NCBI GenBank assembly: GCA_037043455.1 | Contig: JAWPHD010007115.1 | Span: 62,001-126,000, forward strand | Direction of reading: 5' to 3' | Length of the DNA stretch: 64,000 nucleotides | DNA from: Cyrtodaria siliqua | Lineage: Eukaryota > Mollusca > Bivalvia > Adapedonta > Hiatellidae | Shown here: one piece after another, positions 9,625 to 20,034 of the stretch | How positions within the stretch are numbered: position 1 is the stretch's first letter | Layout of the letters: every line of letters begins with the position of its first letter | The notes under the pieces: generated by a model | Databases searched by the model: none | Seen by the model: the letters and a program-made list of their open reading frames with translations, nothing else | What the model was told of the DNA's origin: nothing | Made by a program: the position numbers and the translations under genes

Positions 9625-10352
9625 AAAGGTTGCTATGCTCCAGCAGGTCATGTCATCACTGATAATTTTGATATTGTTGATATACGTATTCGGTATCTGT
9701 TTTTGAAAGGTCGTAAGTATAGATTACCTTCAACTGTCGAGTTTAATGCCTGTCGCGCTCAGATCGCCCAATCCATTGAGGATTTCAGTATAAAATGGTA
9801 TCGTTGAGAACATGCGGACCAAAACTCTCTTTCCACTTGGAAAAAGTCAATTTTTAAATTTCGTAATTTAAAATCGGGAATTCAAGAATTTCATAATAAA
9901 ATTGCTTTAGTTCCTGCTGATAAAACGTTTATAATGTAAATATTGTTTGACGCCTACGTTACTTCAATAAATACTGATAAAGGTGATCCTTTGAGAGCAA
10001 CATACACAATTAAGAGAATAAAGCAGCAGACTCGGTTTTATTGAGTCTGTTCATGAGAAGTAATGAAAGAAGCAACACTTCTCACGCCCCCTAGCACCGG
10101 CTTAAGCGGCATTCTACTTCAAAGCCACTCATATTGGGCTTGTTGGTCCCAAAGGACCTGTAAAAAATAACACTACTGATCAATGTTTTATCTGTGGAAC
10201 TCGGTATCGCTTATTCGTGTACTCCAGTTCAGTCTACTGAGGATGATGTTGTTTTCACACATATCACTCGGTGCACTACTTTCAAGGCTGGGGTAGATAT
10301 AAAGCAGAACAAACTGCCAACTATGTACTGAATTCTTAAATTACATAAAAAT
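9625..10352 (+). pseudogene. PLE-2 first RT unit, core deleted
   Basis: Continues the linker (YAPAGHVIT, then RYRLPSTVEFNACR-like), then jumps within FKFRNLKSGIQEFHNK (a deletion relative to PLE-3 removes the stretch before it). PADKTF follows, then SINE-like repeat A2, then the STNSYTPVQ-type region and KAGVDIKQNKLPTMY. At 10352 the sequence skips from the KLHKNP codons to the PFFSAVVNHIYPKE region, removing motifs A to C. Confidence 0.75.
9969..10179 (-). repeat. Repeat A copy A2 (SINE-like) inserted in PLE-2
   Basis: Flanked by TCAAT at 9964-9968 and 10180-10184. The uninterrupted PLE sequence (ACGTCAATGTTTTATCTCTG, as in other copies) is restored when it is removed. Both central hairpins are present: GAGAAGT...ACTTCTC (stem 1, minus strand) and AGACTC...GAGTCT (stem 2). 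Confidence 0.85.
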
Positions 10353-10715
10353 CCTTTCTTTTCTGCTGTGGTTAATCATATCTATCCTAAGGAACTTCAA
10401 CTCAACAAAGCTAACATTTCTGATATTGTTGCTTATTTTTTATGATTTACATATCTCTATTGAGAATGGCGAAATAAGTAGTAAAAATTATGACAAGAGA
10501 GATGATTTTAATTTTGATATTGATTTTCCCCGAGCAACTTCTTATGGTGTCTATGTTTCTCAACTTATTTGTTTCTCTAGAACTTGTAGTCGTGTTAAGG
10601 ACTTTAATATTCGTAATATTTATATAACTAAAAAGCTTCTCGAGCAGCGCCACCGTTACCATACACTTCGAAAAACCTTTATAAACTTTTTTACTTCCTA
10701 CGAGACCTATGTTTT
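10353..10715 (+). pseudogene. PLE-2 first unit, RT thumb region
   Basis: The open frame at 10426-10725 reads DLHISIENGEISSKNYDKRD, DFNFDIDFPRATSYGVYVSQ, LICFSRTCSRVKDF and KKLLEQRHRYHTLRKTFINF. This is the conserved post-motif-C region of the PLE RT. It runs without interruption into a second copy of the FRNLKIG region at about 10700, forming the same head-to-tail junction as PLE-1 at 542. Confidence 0.85.
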
Positions 10716-12197
10716 CCTTTCGTAATTTAAAATCGGGAATTCAAGAATTTCATAATAAAGTTTGTTTTAGTTCCTGCTGATAAAGCAGCTAATAATGTAA
10801 TTATTGTTTGACGCCTACATTGTGTCAATGGTTTATCTCTGGAACTCGGCAGCACTAATTCGTATACTCCAGCTCATTCTACTAAGGATGATGTTGTTTC
10901 CACACATATCACTCGGTGAACTACTTCCCTAAATTACATAAAAATCGTATAAAGCCCGCTTTATTTCGAATTATAGTGCCTGCACCACCATAAACATCTC
11001 CAAACTTTTAACTTCTTGTCGTACTGCCGCTAAAGATCACGTTAAACAATAGTGTGCTAAAACTTATGAAAACTCTGGGATTAATTTATTTTGGTCTATT
11101 AAAAAATCAGGAGACGTTCTTGATACAATTTACAAAAACGTCAAGTTTTATCTGTAATCACTTATGACATCTCTACACTATATACAACCTTACCACATCA
11201 CCTTAGCCTATTGCTCTTATTAAAAAAAAAACACATTCGTTAGGGAAAATACTACATATTGGCCTGTAATAATATTAAAGCGTCTTTTACTAACGGCAGT
11301 TTAGACAATTGCAATTCCGCCTTGGACCGTTTATAGACAAATTGTTGGTATCCCTATAGGTACGAACTGTGCACCCATTGTCATAGTCGCAGATTTGTTT
11401 TTATAATGCTATGAAAGAGATTTCATGTTGAGACTTTCACGAGATACCCAGGCAGATGTTAATGAAGCCTTTAATGACACCTCTCGGTATCTGGATTGAA
11501 CATTGACAACCCTTTCTTTTCTACTATTGTTAATAATATATACTCCAAAGAACTTCAACTTAACAAAGCTAGTATGTTTGATACTAACGCTTCTTTTTTC
11601 GATTTACATCTCTCCATTGAAAATTGTGAATTAATTAGCAAAATATATGACAAGAGAGATGATTTTAATTTTGATATTGGTAATTATCCCCATTTAGATT
11701 TTGATGTTCCCCGAGCAACTTCTTAGGGGTCTATGTGTCTCAACTAATTCGTTTTTCTAGAGCTTGTACTTGAGTTGAAGACTTTAATTAATATTCTTAA
11801 TCTATTAATTAAAAAGCTACTCCATTAGGGCTACCGTTACCATAAACGTCATAAAACCTTCGCAAAAGTTTCTTATTGTAACCTTGATCTTCTTTTTAAA
11901 TATAAAAGCAATTTAAGAAAGAGTATGATAATGGACTTTGGAAAACTCTTCTGTTCACAACCTGACTTCTATGGTGATGTGATTTACCAACTTCGCAAGA
12001 TCCTTGGTCATGATCACTTTCATACCATCTTTGTTAAACTTGTTAAAAGGTTCATCGAAAGAAGTTATGACCCTATCATATTGCAACGAACTACATACTT
12101 GGTGGTGGACGACCCATTTACAGTTCGCCACTATGCTTACCTCTTTAATTGTGTGATGACCGGACAGACTATGGACTCTATCATGATGTCTACCTAA
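10716..12197 (+). pseudogene. PLE-2 second RT unit and C-terminus
   Basis: Includes the PADKAANNVII region (10780), a roughly 65-bp deletion near 10925 shared with PLE-1, motif A region, motif B (IVGIPIGTNCAP, near 11345), motif C shortened to RYLD by loss of six bases (near 11490), thumb (NYPHLDFDVPRATS) and the C-terminal block QPDFYGDVIYQLRKILGHDH, DPFTVRHYAYLFNCVMTGQT. The stop is at 12195. Intact stretches are 11496-11726 and 11925-12197. Confidence 0.85.
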
Positions 12198-12666
12198 AGC
12201 CCAAAAGTACGGTGACGTTTTATGTTTGTCTTGTCGTGCCCTCAGTGGTTTGTTTTCCTTTTGCTCTGGCTTCTGCCAAGTCATTGAGTACCTTCTTTGT
12301 GGCCTTTTAGGCTATTGTGTTTTGTATTTAAATATACACGAGCATCTTTGTGTTTTAATTATATTGCCTATTAATGCTGCTTGTTGGTTGGAGGATAGTT
12401 CATGGATTTCTTTATTTGCACCTTCCCGTTTTATTTAGATGACAGTAGGGTAAGTGTGAGGTTGGTGCACCCTAGAACTTGGTTTAAACCCTCAGCGGCC
12501 TTTCTGCCACTGACCGTTCCAATTTGGTAGCCCTATTGGCAACCCTTTTGTATTTGTGATGTCTTATTCGGGATTTTTTTCATTAAAAGTTGTTCTTTGT
12601 TACTGTGTTTGTTTGTGGTTGACTGTCGTCGTTGAATGCTACTTTTCCTTTTCGATTTTTATATCT
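12198..12666 (+). other. PLE-2 3' UTR, complete
   Basis: Starts AGCCCAAAAGTACGGTGACG and ends CGATTTTTATATCT. It contains CTTCTGCCAAGTCATTGAGT, TTTATTTGCACC, the GACAGTAGGGTAAGTGTGAG block, the stem-loop CGGCCTTTCTGCCACTG, GACCGTTCC and TTTGTGATGTC. This is the reference layout for the dispersed tails. Confidence 0.8.
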
Positions 12667-12924
12667 ATTTCTGTCTGATATTTTGTGATACCGACTTCGC
12701 AAAGGTATCACTCTGAAAGTTCTCGTGCTAGCCAGATTAAGTGCATTGATATCGATCCACAAATGAATAAACTTTATGTTTGATTATGATTTATAACTGT
12801 AACCCTTTTGAATTTCTGAAAATCTTTACTTAAACAGGGAGGGACGTTTCTATTTTTGCTGAGTATATATTTAATGAGAATGAAACTAACAAAATATGTT
12901 CGTCGCTTGTTTGTCTTAGTATAG

Positions 12925-13005
12925 TCATATCGTTTTATTTCTTTGTGTGTTTTTAGTTGACTGTGGTCCTCGAATGCTACATATCCGGTTTGCCTTTTAA
13001 GTCTA
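12925..13005 (+). mobile_element. PLE tail T4, diverged
   Basis: GTTGACTGTGGTCCTCGAAT, GCTACATATCC and the following TTTTAAGTCTAC match the end of the PLE 3' UTR at reduced similarity. Confidence 0.55.
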
Positions 13006-13045
13006 CTTTTGTTTCTTTTCATTTATAAATGTAGAGATTAAAAAT

Positions 13046-13225
13046 AAGTATAAAAGTCGACCAGGAAATGCAGCTTTCTCAGAACTCATTAAACCCAAAA
13101 CCACGCAAAAGGACAAACATGAATGGCAGTGTTAATAAAGAATAAATGCATATGACGTCACAAACACAAAGAAAGGTTAACAATATGGCTACCGACTTGG
13201 AACGATCAGTGGCGAACAAGGTTTA
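13046..13225 (-). mobile_element. PLE tail T5
   Basis: Minus-strand tail of the GACTTTTATAC subfamily: AAGTCGACCAGGAAATGCAG at its end, then GACGTCACAAACACAAAG, GGCTACCGACTTGGAACG and GGTTTAAACCCCAGC. It meets tail T6 head to head at about 13219-13229. Confidence 0.7.
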
Positions 13226-13692
13226 AACCCCAGCGTTATTTTTTGCCACAGACCTTTCCAAGGCGGTAGCCCTATTGTGAACTATTTTATGTTCGTGAGG
13301 TCATATGCCTTTTCTTTATTTACGTTGTCCCGTTCAATTGGGATGACAATAGGGTAAATGTGAGGTTTGGTACACCCTAGAACCTGGTTTAAACCCCCAG
13401 TGGCCTTTTTGGCCACTGAACGTTCCAAGGCGGAAACCCTATTGTGAACCCTTTTGTGTTTGTGATGTCGTTTGCATGTTTTATTTATTATTTTGCATTC
13501 TCGTTAGTCTGTTTGCCTTGTTGTTTTTGTGTTTTGTGGTTGACTGTCGTCATTGAATGCTACTTTCCCTGTCCGATTTTTATATCTGTCTTTTTATTCT
13601 TTGTTAACATTGCCACTCATGTCATTTTGAGTGTTTTTGGGTTTACTGAGTTTTGTGAAAGCTGCATTTCTTGTACGACTTTTATACTTATG
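13219..13692 (+). mobile_element. PLE tail T6/T8, split by tail T7
   Basis: 13219-13314 (CCACAGACCTTTCCAAGGCG to GAGGTCATATGCCTTT) continues at 13590-13692 (ATTCTTTGTTAACATTGCCA to CGACTTTTATACTTATG). The two pieces join into one normal tail of the GACTTTTATAC subfamily when 13315-13587 is removed. Confidence 0.7.
13315..13587 (+). mobile_element. PLE tail T7 inserted into tail T6/T8
   Basis: A 5'-truncated tail from TTTATTTACGTTGTCCCG to CCGATTTTTATATCTG, with the stem-loop CAGTGGCCTTTTTGGCCACTG region and GTTGACTGTCGTCATTGAAT. It belongs to the GATTTTTATATCT subfamily, unlike its host tail, and so inserted later. Confidence 0.75.
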
Positions 13693-14515
13693 TTTAAGAG
13701 AAATCAGTGACGTTAACTTATACCCCTGATATATTATGCTATTAAAAGACTCATTCGGATATCTTGTATTTATAACACTTTATGGAGCTATCTTATGTGA
13801 TAAAACGTATTCAACAATTCATTTCTTTCTGTATGAAATGAACACTGACATATGTAAGAACCTCTATATTCATCTTATCACTCATCATCAGCAGGCATTT
13901 CAAATTCGCGCAATGTATATCCCCTGCCAATTCTAACATTCTTTTATAGGAGTGAGTAGAACTAGATAGACAAACATTGATAAACTTTCAAGTGGAAAAA
14001 ACGCCATAGCATAAACTGATTGCTAAACCAGAAGTGAAAGACCTTGAGTGTAGAAAACGAATAGTCTTTGTATTATACAATGAATTCTTTTATGATATGA
14101 AACTATTCCGTGAAGCTTAAAGTTAAAAGCAAGAACGCTGCAACGGTGCGAGTAATTGTTTGGATGTTTATTTGTTAATGGATTTACCTGCATTACCTGG
14201 TTAGTTTTAACTGTTTTCCGAGATAAGTTTACCATTTTTTAAATTAATGATCGCTTGCAAATGCTGATTTAAATGTCACTTGGTTGGTTGATGGATTTAA
14301 CTGCACACTCTGATAATTTTTACTGATGTTTTCGGTTCGTTATTTACAACTTAATAACATTGCCATTTTATTATCAAACGCTTATCCTGTTTAGCAAGAT
14401 TGTTGATGTTATTTTTAGCTTCCGAATAAATCAGCTGCATAACACATGCGACCTGTTACTTACAAACACTTTCATCGTATTGATGACTTTATAGTTGATG
14501 CCACTATCGCAAATG

Positions 14516-14690
14516 AATATATAGAGAATATTATGTCAGTGCCTTTTACTATCAAGTTTATTAAGCGAGGCTTAGAAACGAAGAATGGCTCAGCTAATGG
14601 CGAGGCTCTGCCGAGCCATTCCTCGTTTTCGTGCCGAGCCTTATACAATTGATAGTAAAAGGTACATAATATTCTATTTATCATGTAGAT
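14516..14690. repeat. Long imperfect foldback hairpin
   Basis: The left arm has ATATTATGT, CCTTTTACTATCAA, GCGAGGCTTAG and GAATGGCTC; the right arm has their complements (GAGCCATTC, GCCGAGCCTTAT, TTGATAGTAAAAGG, ACATAATAT) in reverse order. The arms are about 75 nt with a few mismatches and meet near 14605. The element is absent from copy 1 of the duplication. It is probably a small palindromic transposon or hairpin-forming sequence. Confidence 0.75.
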
Positions 14691-15738
14691 TATCCAAATT
14701 TTCTATGTGAATTATTATTATTATCTATTTCGCAGAATGTTACGCTTATCGAGGACGCCGTCGACTTTTTTTTGTTGATTTATGACGTCAGATAACGTTA
14801 CGCATACGATGTCAGATAACGTTACAAACAATAAACGCCGAGGGATTCCGCATTGATTTGCTTTCTTGGTCAGTGCCTAATAAAGCAAAACTTATTAAGT
14901 CACCCCCTTAATAGGCAAAACAGTGCATATCTGCATGATAAATACAGTTTCACGTTTGACGTTCCAATTCCTTCAATTGTAGCTGGCATAACCACATTAT
15001 TTATACATGCAAATACAAATAAAGCCGTTGTATCTGATCACATTTGTACGTTTTGTGCGACAACACAGTTAGATAATTGACACTTGATCAATACTGACAA
15101 ATCGACAAATTTTAAAATCCGATTTCAGTCTTGAAACCATCTTCTAACTTTTGCATATTTTAGAATTCTTTTCTTTACTGAGTCTCGTATTTCCTAGAGT
15201 ATCCCTTGATTGGACATGATGATGGAGTATCAGTGTTCCTAGTCAAGGGTAGTTTGAATTATCGCTTGTGAGATTTTAAAAAGTGTTGTTTTGATTCCAA
15301 ATATCCGTTGACACATGTTTTTATCACAGTGTAATAAAGCCAAGATATATTTCTCCTAATACACTAGTGTATTACAGATGCAAATGAGAACCGAATCACT
15401 GTGTTTGTGTACAGTAAAACAATTAAGGTTTGCATGGTATATCATACGATACGTTCAGACGCCTTAACTATATATCCTTATTTGAAATCTTACTTTATAA
15501 AATGCATGTTAGTAACGTTAGATTTAGTTTAAGGTGTCGCATTATTTGTAGGGCGAAACAGCCACGTAACGTAGCCAACGTCATGAAAACAACACGTCAT
15601 GATTTCTCTTACAAATTGCCGCCGTTTACAAGATAAATTGACAACATTAAAGTGAAACTATCACTTCGAATGTGTGTTACGGGATAAATATAATCTTACA
15701 TTCGTTACTGTGTATTATTGACTTCAATAAACTCGTTA

Positions 15739-15776
15739 GATAAAATGATAGGATACTCTTATCCTATCATTTTATC
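15739..15776. repeat. Perfect 17-bp hairpin, 4-nt loop
   Basis: GATAAAATGATAGGATA (15739-15755), loop CTCT, then its exact complement to 15776. The pairing continues imperfectly outwards (GTTAGAT / ATCAAAC). Confidence 0.8.
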
Positions 15777-15920
15777 AAACTAGTTAATTAAAATCAATAT
15801 TACACAGTCACTCATATAAGCTCCTCTATATACACAATTCAGATCACATTCTGCATGCATGCACATTCTTGTGGAACTATTTGCTCGAATAAACTGTAAT
15901 GAGACTTAAAATACTTAAAA

Positions 15921-17189
15921 AATAAAAAATCATATACATCGCTTAAAGGCATTGCCAGTTTCAAAGAAATGTTATTACGTTTCAGGTTATTGAGTGGAAA
16001 TGTTTAGTGAATTATTAAGCGTGTTTGCAATTCATTATGACCACCAAGTATATACTGTCTAACTTTACTGTTGTAATGGCCTCCTCATCACGTCTTAAGT
16101 TGTTGAACATGTTAAAGATTTTGTATGGTGTTTTAAAGATACATTGGTTGATGACTCAATCTTTAATTGTAACATCCTTTATAGAAAATATGTTGACAAA
16201 CGAAGTAGCTATGTAACATAACAAAAGCTATTCCATCGACCAAGGACCTCATTGCTATACCTCAATCAGCGAATAATTAAACAGATAACTTTCAAATCAA
16301 AAACAAACAGCAAACTCTAGTATGGCATTTTTAAATATATTATATTCAGTGAAATAAAAACGAAAGAATGCCAATTATTTAAGAAATATTTGAGTTGTAT
16401 ATATGTCTTAGTCTTTCTTCGTTCTTGAGTGTGCACTAGTTAATCTTTCACTCTTTTACGTTTTTTTACTGGAGTTTTCTCTGTTGATTTTACGCACTTA
16501 CGCTCCCTGATTATTTAGGTAATAATGCACTAATGTAACTTGTCTTAATTACAGAAAAATGGCAATACATTACCATTGGCATGGCAAATTGACTAATATT
16601 TATAAAAGGCTAATTACTCCATAAAACAATCCCTAAAGTCATTATGTTAGCAACCTTTTATTTCAGGTAAACTAATCCGAGATAAATCTGATCAACAATT
16701 TATGATTTCAGGCTTTCACAGCTTTTTTTACGTTTCAGCAATTACATTAGTTTTCCTGAAGACCGCGCATTGTCAGAGTATTTTGACATTGATTTCGTTA
16801 TCTATTTGAAATATTTGATCACAACGTAGTATATACTGTCAGTTCCATTTTAGGATAATCTTTAGTACGCAAAATTGACTTTTGCTATTTTTTCCAATTA
16901 CCGGTTTGTATATCCATATACTTTTTGTATGTTGCTTGTTTGTATCGAAACACTTGGTTTAATTTGTGTTTGCTTATAGCCTAGCATGCCTGGTTATTTT
17001 ATTCAATAAGGTAGCTATGCTTCATTTTCTGGATGTTTATTTTCTGCCCATGGTATTTTGATGTGAAAATTTGATTGGCTGAAAGAAAATATAAACCAAT
17101 CAGATTTCTTTTTTAAAGCATCACATGCTAAACAGGAAGTCATTAATCCTGCAAAAACATAAATCTAGCGCCTCGCCTGTGGCTGGTAA
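15921..17189. other. Unassigned; weak dispersed repeat F near 16715-16805
   Basis: No gene is recognised. The stretch with AATTACATTAGTTTTCC and GAGTATTTTGACATTGATTT resembles 44820-44900 (ATTACATTAGTTTGCC, GAGTATTTTGGCATTGATTT), which suggests an old repeat. Confidence 0.4.
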
Positions 17190-17330
17190 ATATAGATAAT
17201 AAAATCGAACAGGAAAAGCAGCATTCAAGGACTGCATTCCCAATAAAACAGGAGAATGTAAATAAAGATAACCCTCAGGTTATATTCTCTAACAAACTTA
17301 GCAGTATTAATAGGCAATATAAAAATATAC
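17190..17330 (-). mobile_element. PLE tail T9, internally deleted
   Basis: Starts with the tail end AAAATCGAACAGGAAAAGCA, then jumps to CAATAAAACAGGAGAATGTA and CTAACAAACTTAGCAGTATT of the middle 3' UTR. About 170 bp between them are missing. Confidence 0.7.
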
Positions 17331-18215
17331 AAGCAAAGTTTTACGCAAGCGTAAAATAGCTGCCGAGAGGAAATAGCATATATCTGGGTAGGGACTCGAA
17401 ACGAAGTTTTACATAGTAACATATCAAATAACGGTGTTAAAACAATATTGAAAAAAATAATGTTGACGTAAACACGCCACGACCGTTTTTTTTCTTACCA
17501 GACACATTCTTCCCGAGTTGATACCATCAGTTGTTCCTACCAAACATTTTGAATCAAGGTGGGCGACCTCGCTTCTCTTTTCAAATATCTTGATTTGCCT
17601 TACATAATGATTACAATTCAACGTTGGAGCACGACGTAATACAGGTGTTCACATGTAAGGGATGCGTGTGCGTTAGCTTGTGCATTACAACAGAGATAAA
17701 CGTCTCACTGCTACCATGTGTAATTATAAGATTGCGTTATCAAAGTGAAAAACTCAAAGAAACTGTTCATTGCTACATTGCCATTATATGTGCAATTATG
17801 AAAACCATATAGGCAGCGGAATAAACCCATCGACTAGTGTATAACACGGCGGTATTTACGAGAATACCGCATTATAAATGGGTATTATTCAATAAAAAGG
17901 TATTACTCCATTAAAATACAGATTTGCACTTATACCATTCCAATACTTGCGGTTTCATTCAGTTTCACTTACGGTTTCATTATGCTCCGTAAAAAATCCC
18001 GGACGCGAAGATCCCGGAGATATTGCTGCATTCTACACTTTAGTAGACTGCTCTACGAAAACGTCATTTGAGGCAATAAAACGGCAAGCTTCGAACATTG
18101 AAAACTATGTGTTTATACCATTCAAGTTTTTTAGACGGGTTCACTAGGAATTAAAGTTGTAATGCTTGTTTATTGTCGGCTACATGATTCACAGTCTGTT
18201 AACCATAGACATATG
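17331..18215. other. Unassigned stretch
   Basis: Short open frames on both strands show no recognisable domains. Nothing further seen. Confidence 0.4.
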
Positions 18216-18264
18216 CTAAAGCCATATAAGAGTCAACAGGAAAAGTAGCATTCAAGGACGACAG

Positions 18265-18304
<40 letters not shown>

Positions 18305-18359
18305 CGAACACACACACACAAAGAACGACGTTAAAGATGAATAAAAGGCCAAATAAAAG
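18216..18359 (-). mobile_element. PLE tail T10 with an internal AC microsatellite
   Basis: GTCAACAGGAAAAGTAGCAT and GACGACAGTCA at one side, AGAACGACGTTAAAGATGAA and GGCCAAATAAAAG at the other, match the tail end. The CACACACA stretch normally present in this part of the tail is expanded to (AC)n at 18265-18321. Confidence 0.75.
18265..18321. repeat. (AC)n microsatellite
   Basis: About 18 uninterrupted AC units, then AGAACGA and a further short CA run. Confidence 0.9.
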
Positions 18360-18365
18360 AGAAAG

Positions 18366-19292
18366 ATAAAAATATCGGAGAGGGAAAGCAGCATTCAAGG
18401 ACGACAGTCAACCACAAAACACAAAAACAAACACGGAAACAGACAAACGAGAAGGCAAAAGTAATAAAAAATGCAAACGACATCACAAACACAAAAGGGT
18501 TGACAATAGGGCTACCGCCTTGGAACGGTCAGTGGCAACAAAGGCCACTGGGGGTTTAAACCGGTTCTAGGGTACACCAAACCTCACACTTACCCTACTG
18601 TCATCCCATTAAAACAGGACAGTGTAAATAAAGAAATCCCCGCCATGATCTAATCTCTAACCAACAAGGCAGCATCAATAGGCAATATAAGTAAAACACA
18701 AATATGCTCGTGTAAATATAATATAAAAAAAAATAGCCTAGAAAGCCACAATGAAGGTACTCAATGACTTGGCAGAAGCCAGAGCAACAAGAGAATAAAC
18801 CATTAAGGGCACGACAGGAAAGATCATAGACAAACATCAAACGCCACCGTCCCAATGGGCTTTAGGTAGGCGTCATCATAGGGTCCACAGCCTGTCCGGT
18901 CATCGTACAATTAAAGAGGAAAGCATAGTGGCGAACTGTAAAAGGGTCCACCACCAAGCATGCAGTACGTTGCAAAATGATAGGGTCATAACCTCTTTTG
19001 ATAAACTTTTTAACAAGTTTAACAAAGATAGTATGAAAATGATCATGACCAAGAATCTTACAAAGTTTATAAATCACATCACCATAGGAATCAGGTTGTG
19101 ATAGTCCTTGTCGCAGAAGAGTCCTTAAATTACTTTTATATTTGGAAAGAAGATCAGGGTTACGATAATACAATTTTGCAAAGGTTTTACGAAGTTTATG
19201 GTAACGGTAACCCTGATTGAGTAGCTTTTTAGTTATACAAAGATTACGAATATTAAAGTCCTCACCTCGAGTACAAGCTCTTGAAAAACGAA
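18366..19292 (-). mobile_element. PLE-4: C-terminal coding region plus 3' UTR
   Basis: A 5'-truncated copy starting in the thumb (SRACTRGEDFNIRN-like, near 19290). The open frame at 18862-19173 reads YYRNPDLLSKYKSNLRTLLR, QGLSQPDSYGDVIYKLCKIL, DPIILQRTACLVVDPFTVRH and ends MTGQAVDPMMTPT with a stop at 18862, identical in length at this end to PLE-3. The 3' UTR runs to about 18366. The frame upstream of 19173 is interrupted. Confidence 0.85.
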
Positions 19293-19362
19293 TAAGACAT
19301 CACAAACACAAAAGGATTGACAATAGGGCTACCGCTTGGAACGGTCAGTGGCAAAAAGCTTA
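19293..19362 (-). mobile_element. PLE tail T11 fragment
   Basis: ACATCACAAACACAAAAGGA, GACAATAGGGCTACCGC, GGAACGGTCAGTGGC: a 70-bp middle piece of the 3' UTR abutting the 5' end of PLE-4 in the same orientation. Confidence 0.7.
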
Positions 19363-19592
19363 TTTCCAGTGTAAATTATATATCCGACGTATCTGTGAAA
19401 AGGTAGAGTTGTCTGTACCCAATGAATTATTTTAGACTGAGGAGGAGAACGCAATACACCAACTTAAAATAACCTAGTACTCAGTCTATGCATTAAATAC
19501 ATATTTCCAGCCTTTTGTATTATGTAAGGGTGGTTGGTGGGAAATAATTCGTATTGATAACTGTACTTCAATGGAATCATAATATGATATTG

Positions 19593-19936
19593 TCTTGTCA
19601 TGCCATTTATTTTCTAGTTGCTATGGTTTCTTCCAAGTCACTGAGTGATTGCTTTGTGGCTTTGTAGGTATTGGTCATATATTTAGCATTGTTGTGTTAT
19701 ACTTACTAGTTTGTTGCTATAGCCTGGCGGGGATTTCTTTATTTACACTGTTGCGTTAAATTGGGAAGAAAATAGAGTAAGAGTGAGATTTGGTCACCCT
19801 AAAACCTGATTTAAACCACGTTTTAGCACTGACCGTTCCAAGGCGGTACTCTAAATTGTTTTGTTTTAATTGCGTATTTCTGTTCGACTGTGTTCTGTGA
19901 ATGCTACATTTCCAGTTCGACTTATATACTTAATTA
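19593..19936 (+). mobile_element. PLE tail T12, diverged
   Basis: Nearly the full 3' UTR: TCTTGTCATGCC, TTCCAAGTCACTGAGTGAT, GGCGGGGATTTCTTTATTTA, CACTGACCGTTCCAAGGCGG, and end CGACTTATATACTTA. The TTTGTGATGTC stretch is deleted. Confidence 0.7.
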
Positions 19937-20034
19937 AATAACATGAACTAATGCAATACTATTCAAAGAGAGCAACTTAATCGTGTCGTAATATATGACA
20001 TGCAAAATACCTAGAGTAATCAGTCAAAAGGTAT

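Larger units (their letters stand above)
8369..12666 (+). mobile_element. PLE-2: long, rearranged Penelope-like element
   Basis: Runs from the N-terminal region (CTTTCACCTCTTCGGTTACA, as in PLE-3) to the 3' terminus GATTTTTATATCT at 12666. It contains the Cys knuckle, GIY-YIG remnant, linker, two tandem partial RT units, C-terminus and a full 3' UTR of about 470 bp. It is broken by stops, by SINE-like repeat A2 (9969-10179), by a deletion of the RT core at about 10352, and by the tandem junction at about 10700. Confidence 0.85.
13940..15920 (+). repeat. Segmental duplication, copy 2
   Basis: Matches 7160-8368 in the same orientation. Extra sequence relative to copy 1 includes the 14516-14690 hairpin, the interval to about 15010 and the 15739-15776 hairpin. 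Its end (GTGGAACTATTTGCTCGAAT) matches copy 1 just before PLE-2. The site of repeat A1 is empty here. Confidence 0.7.
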
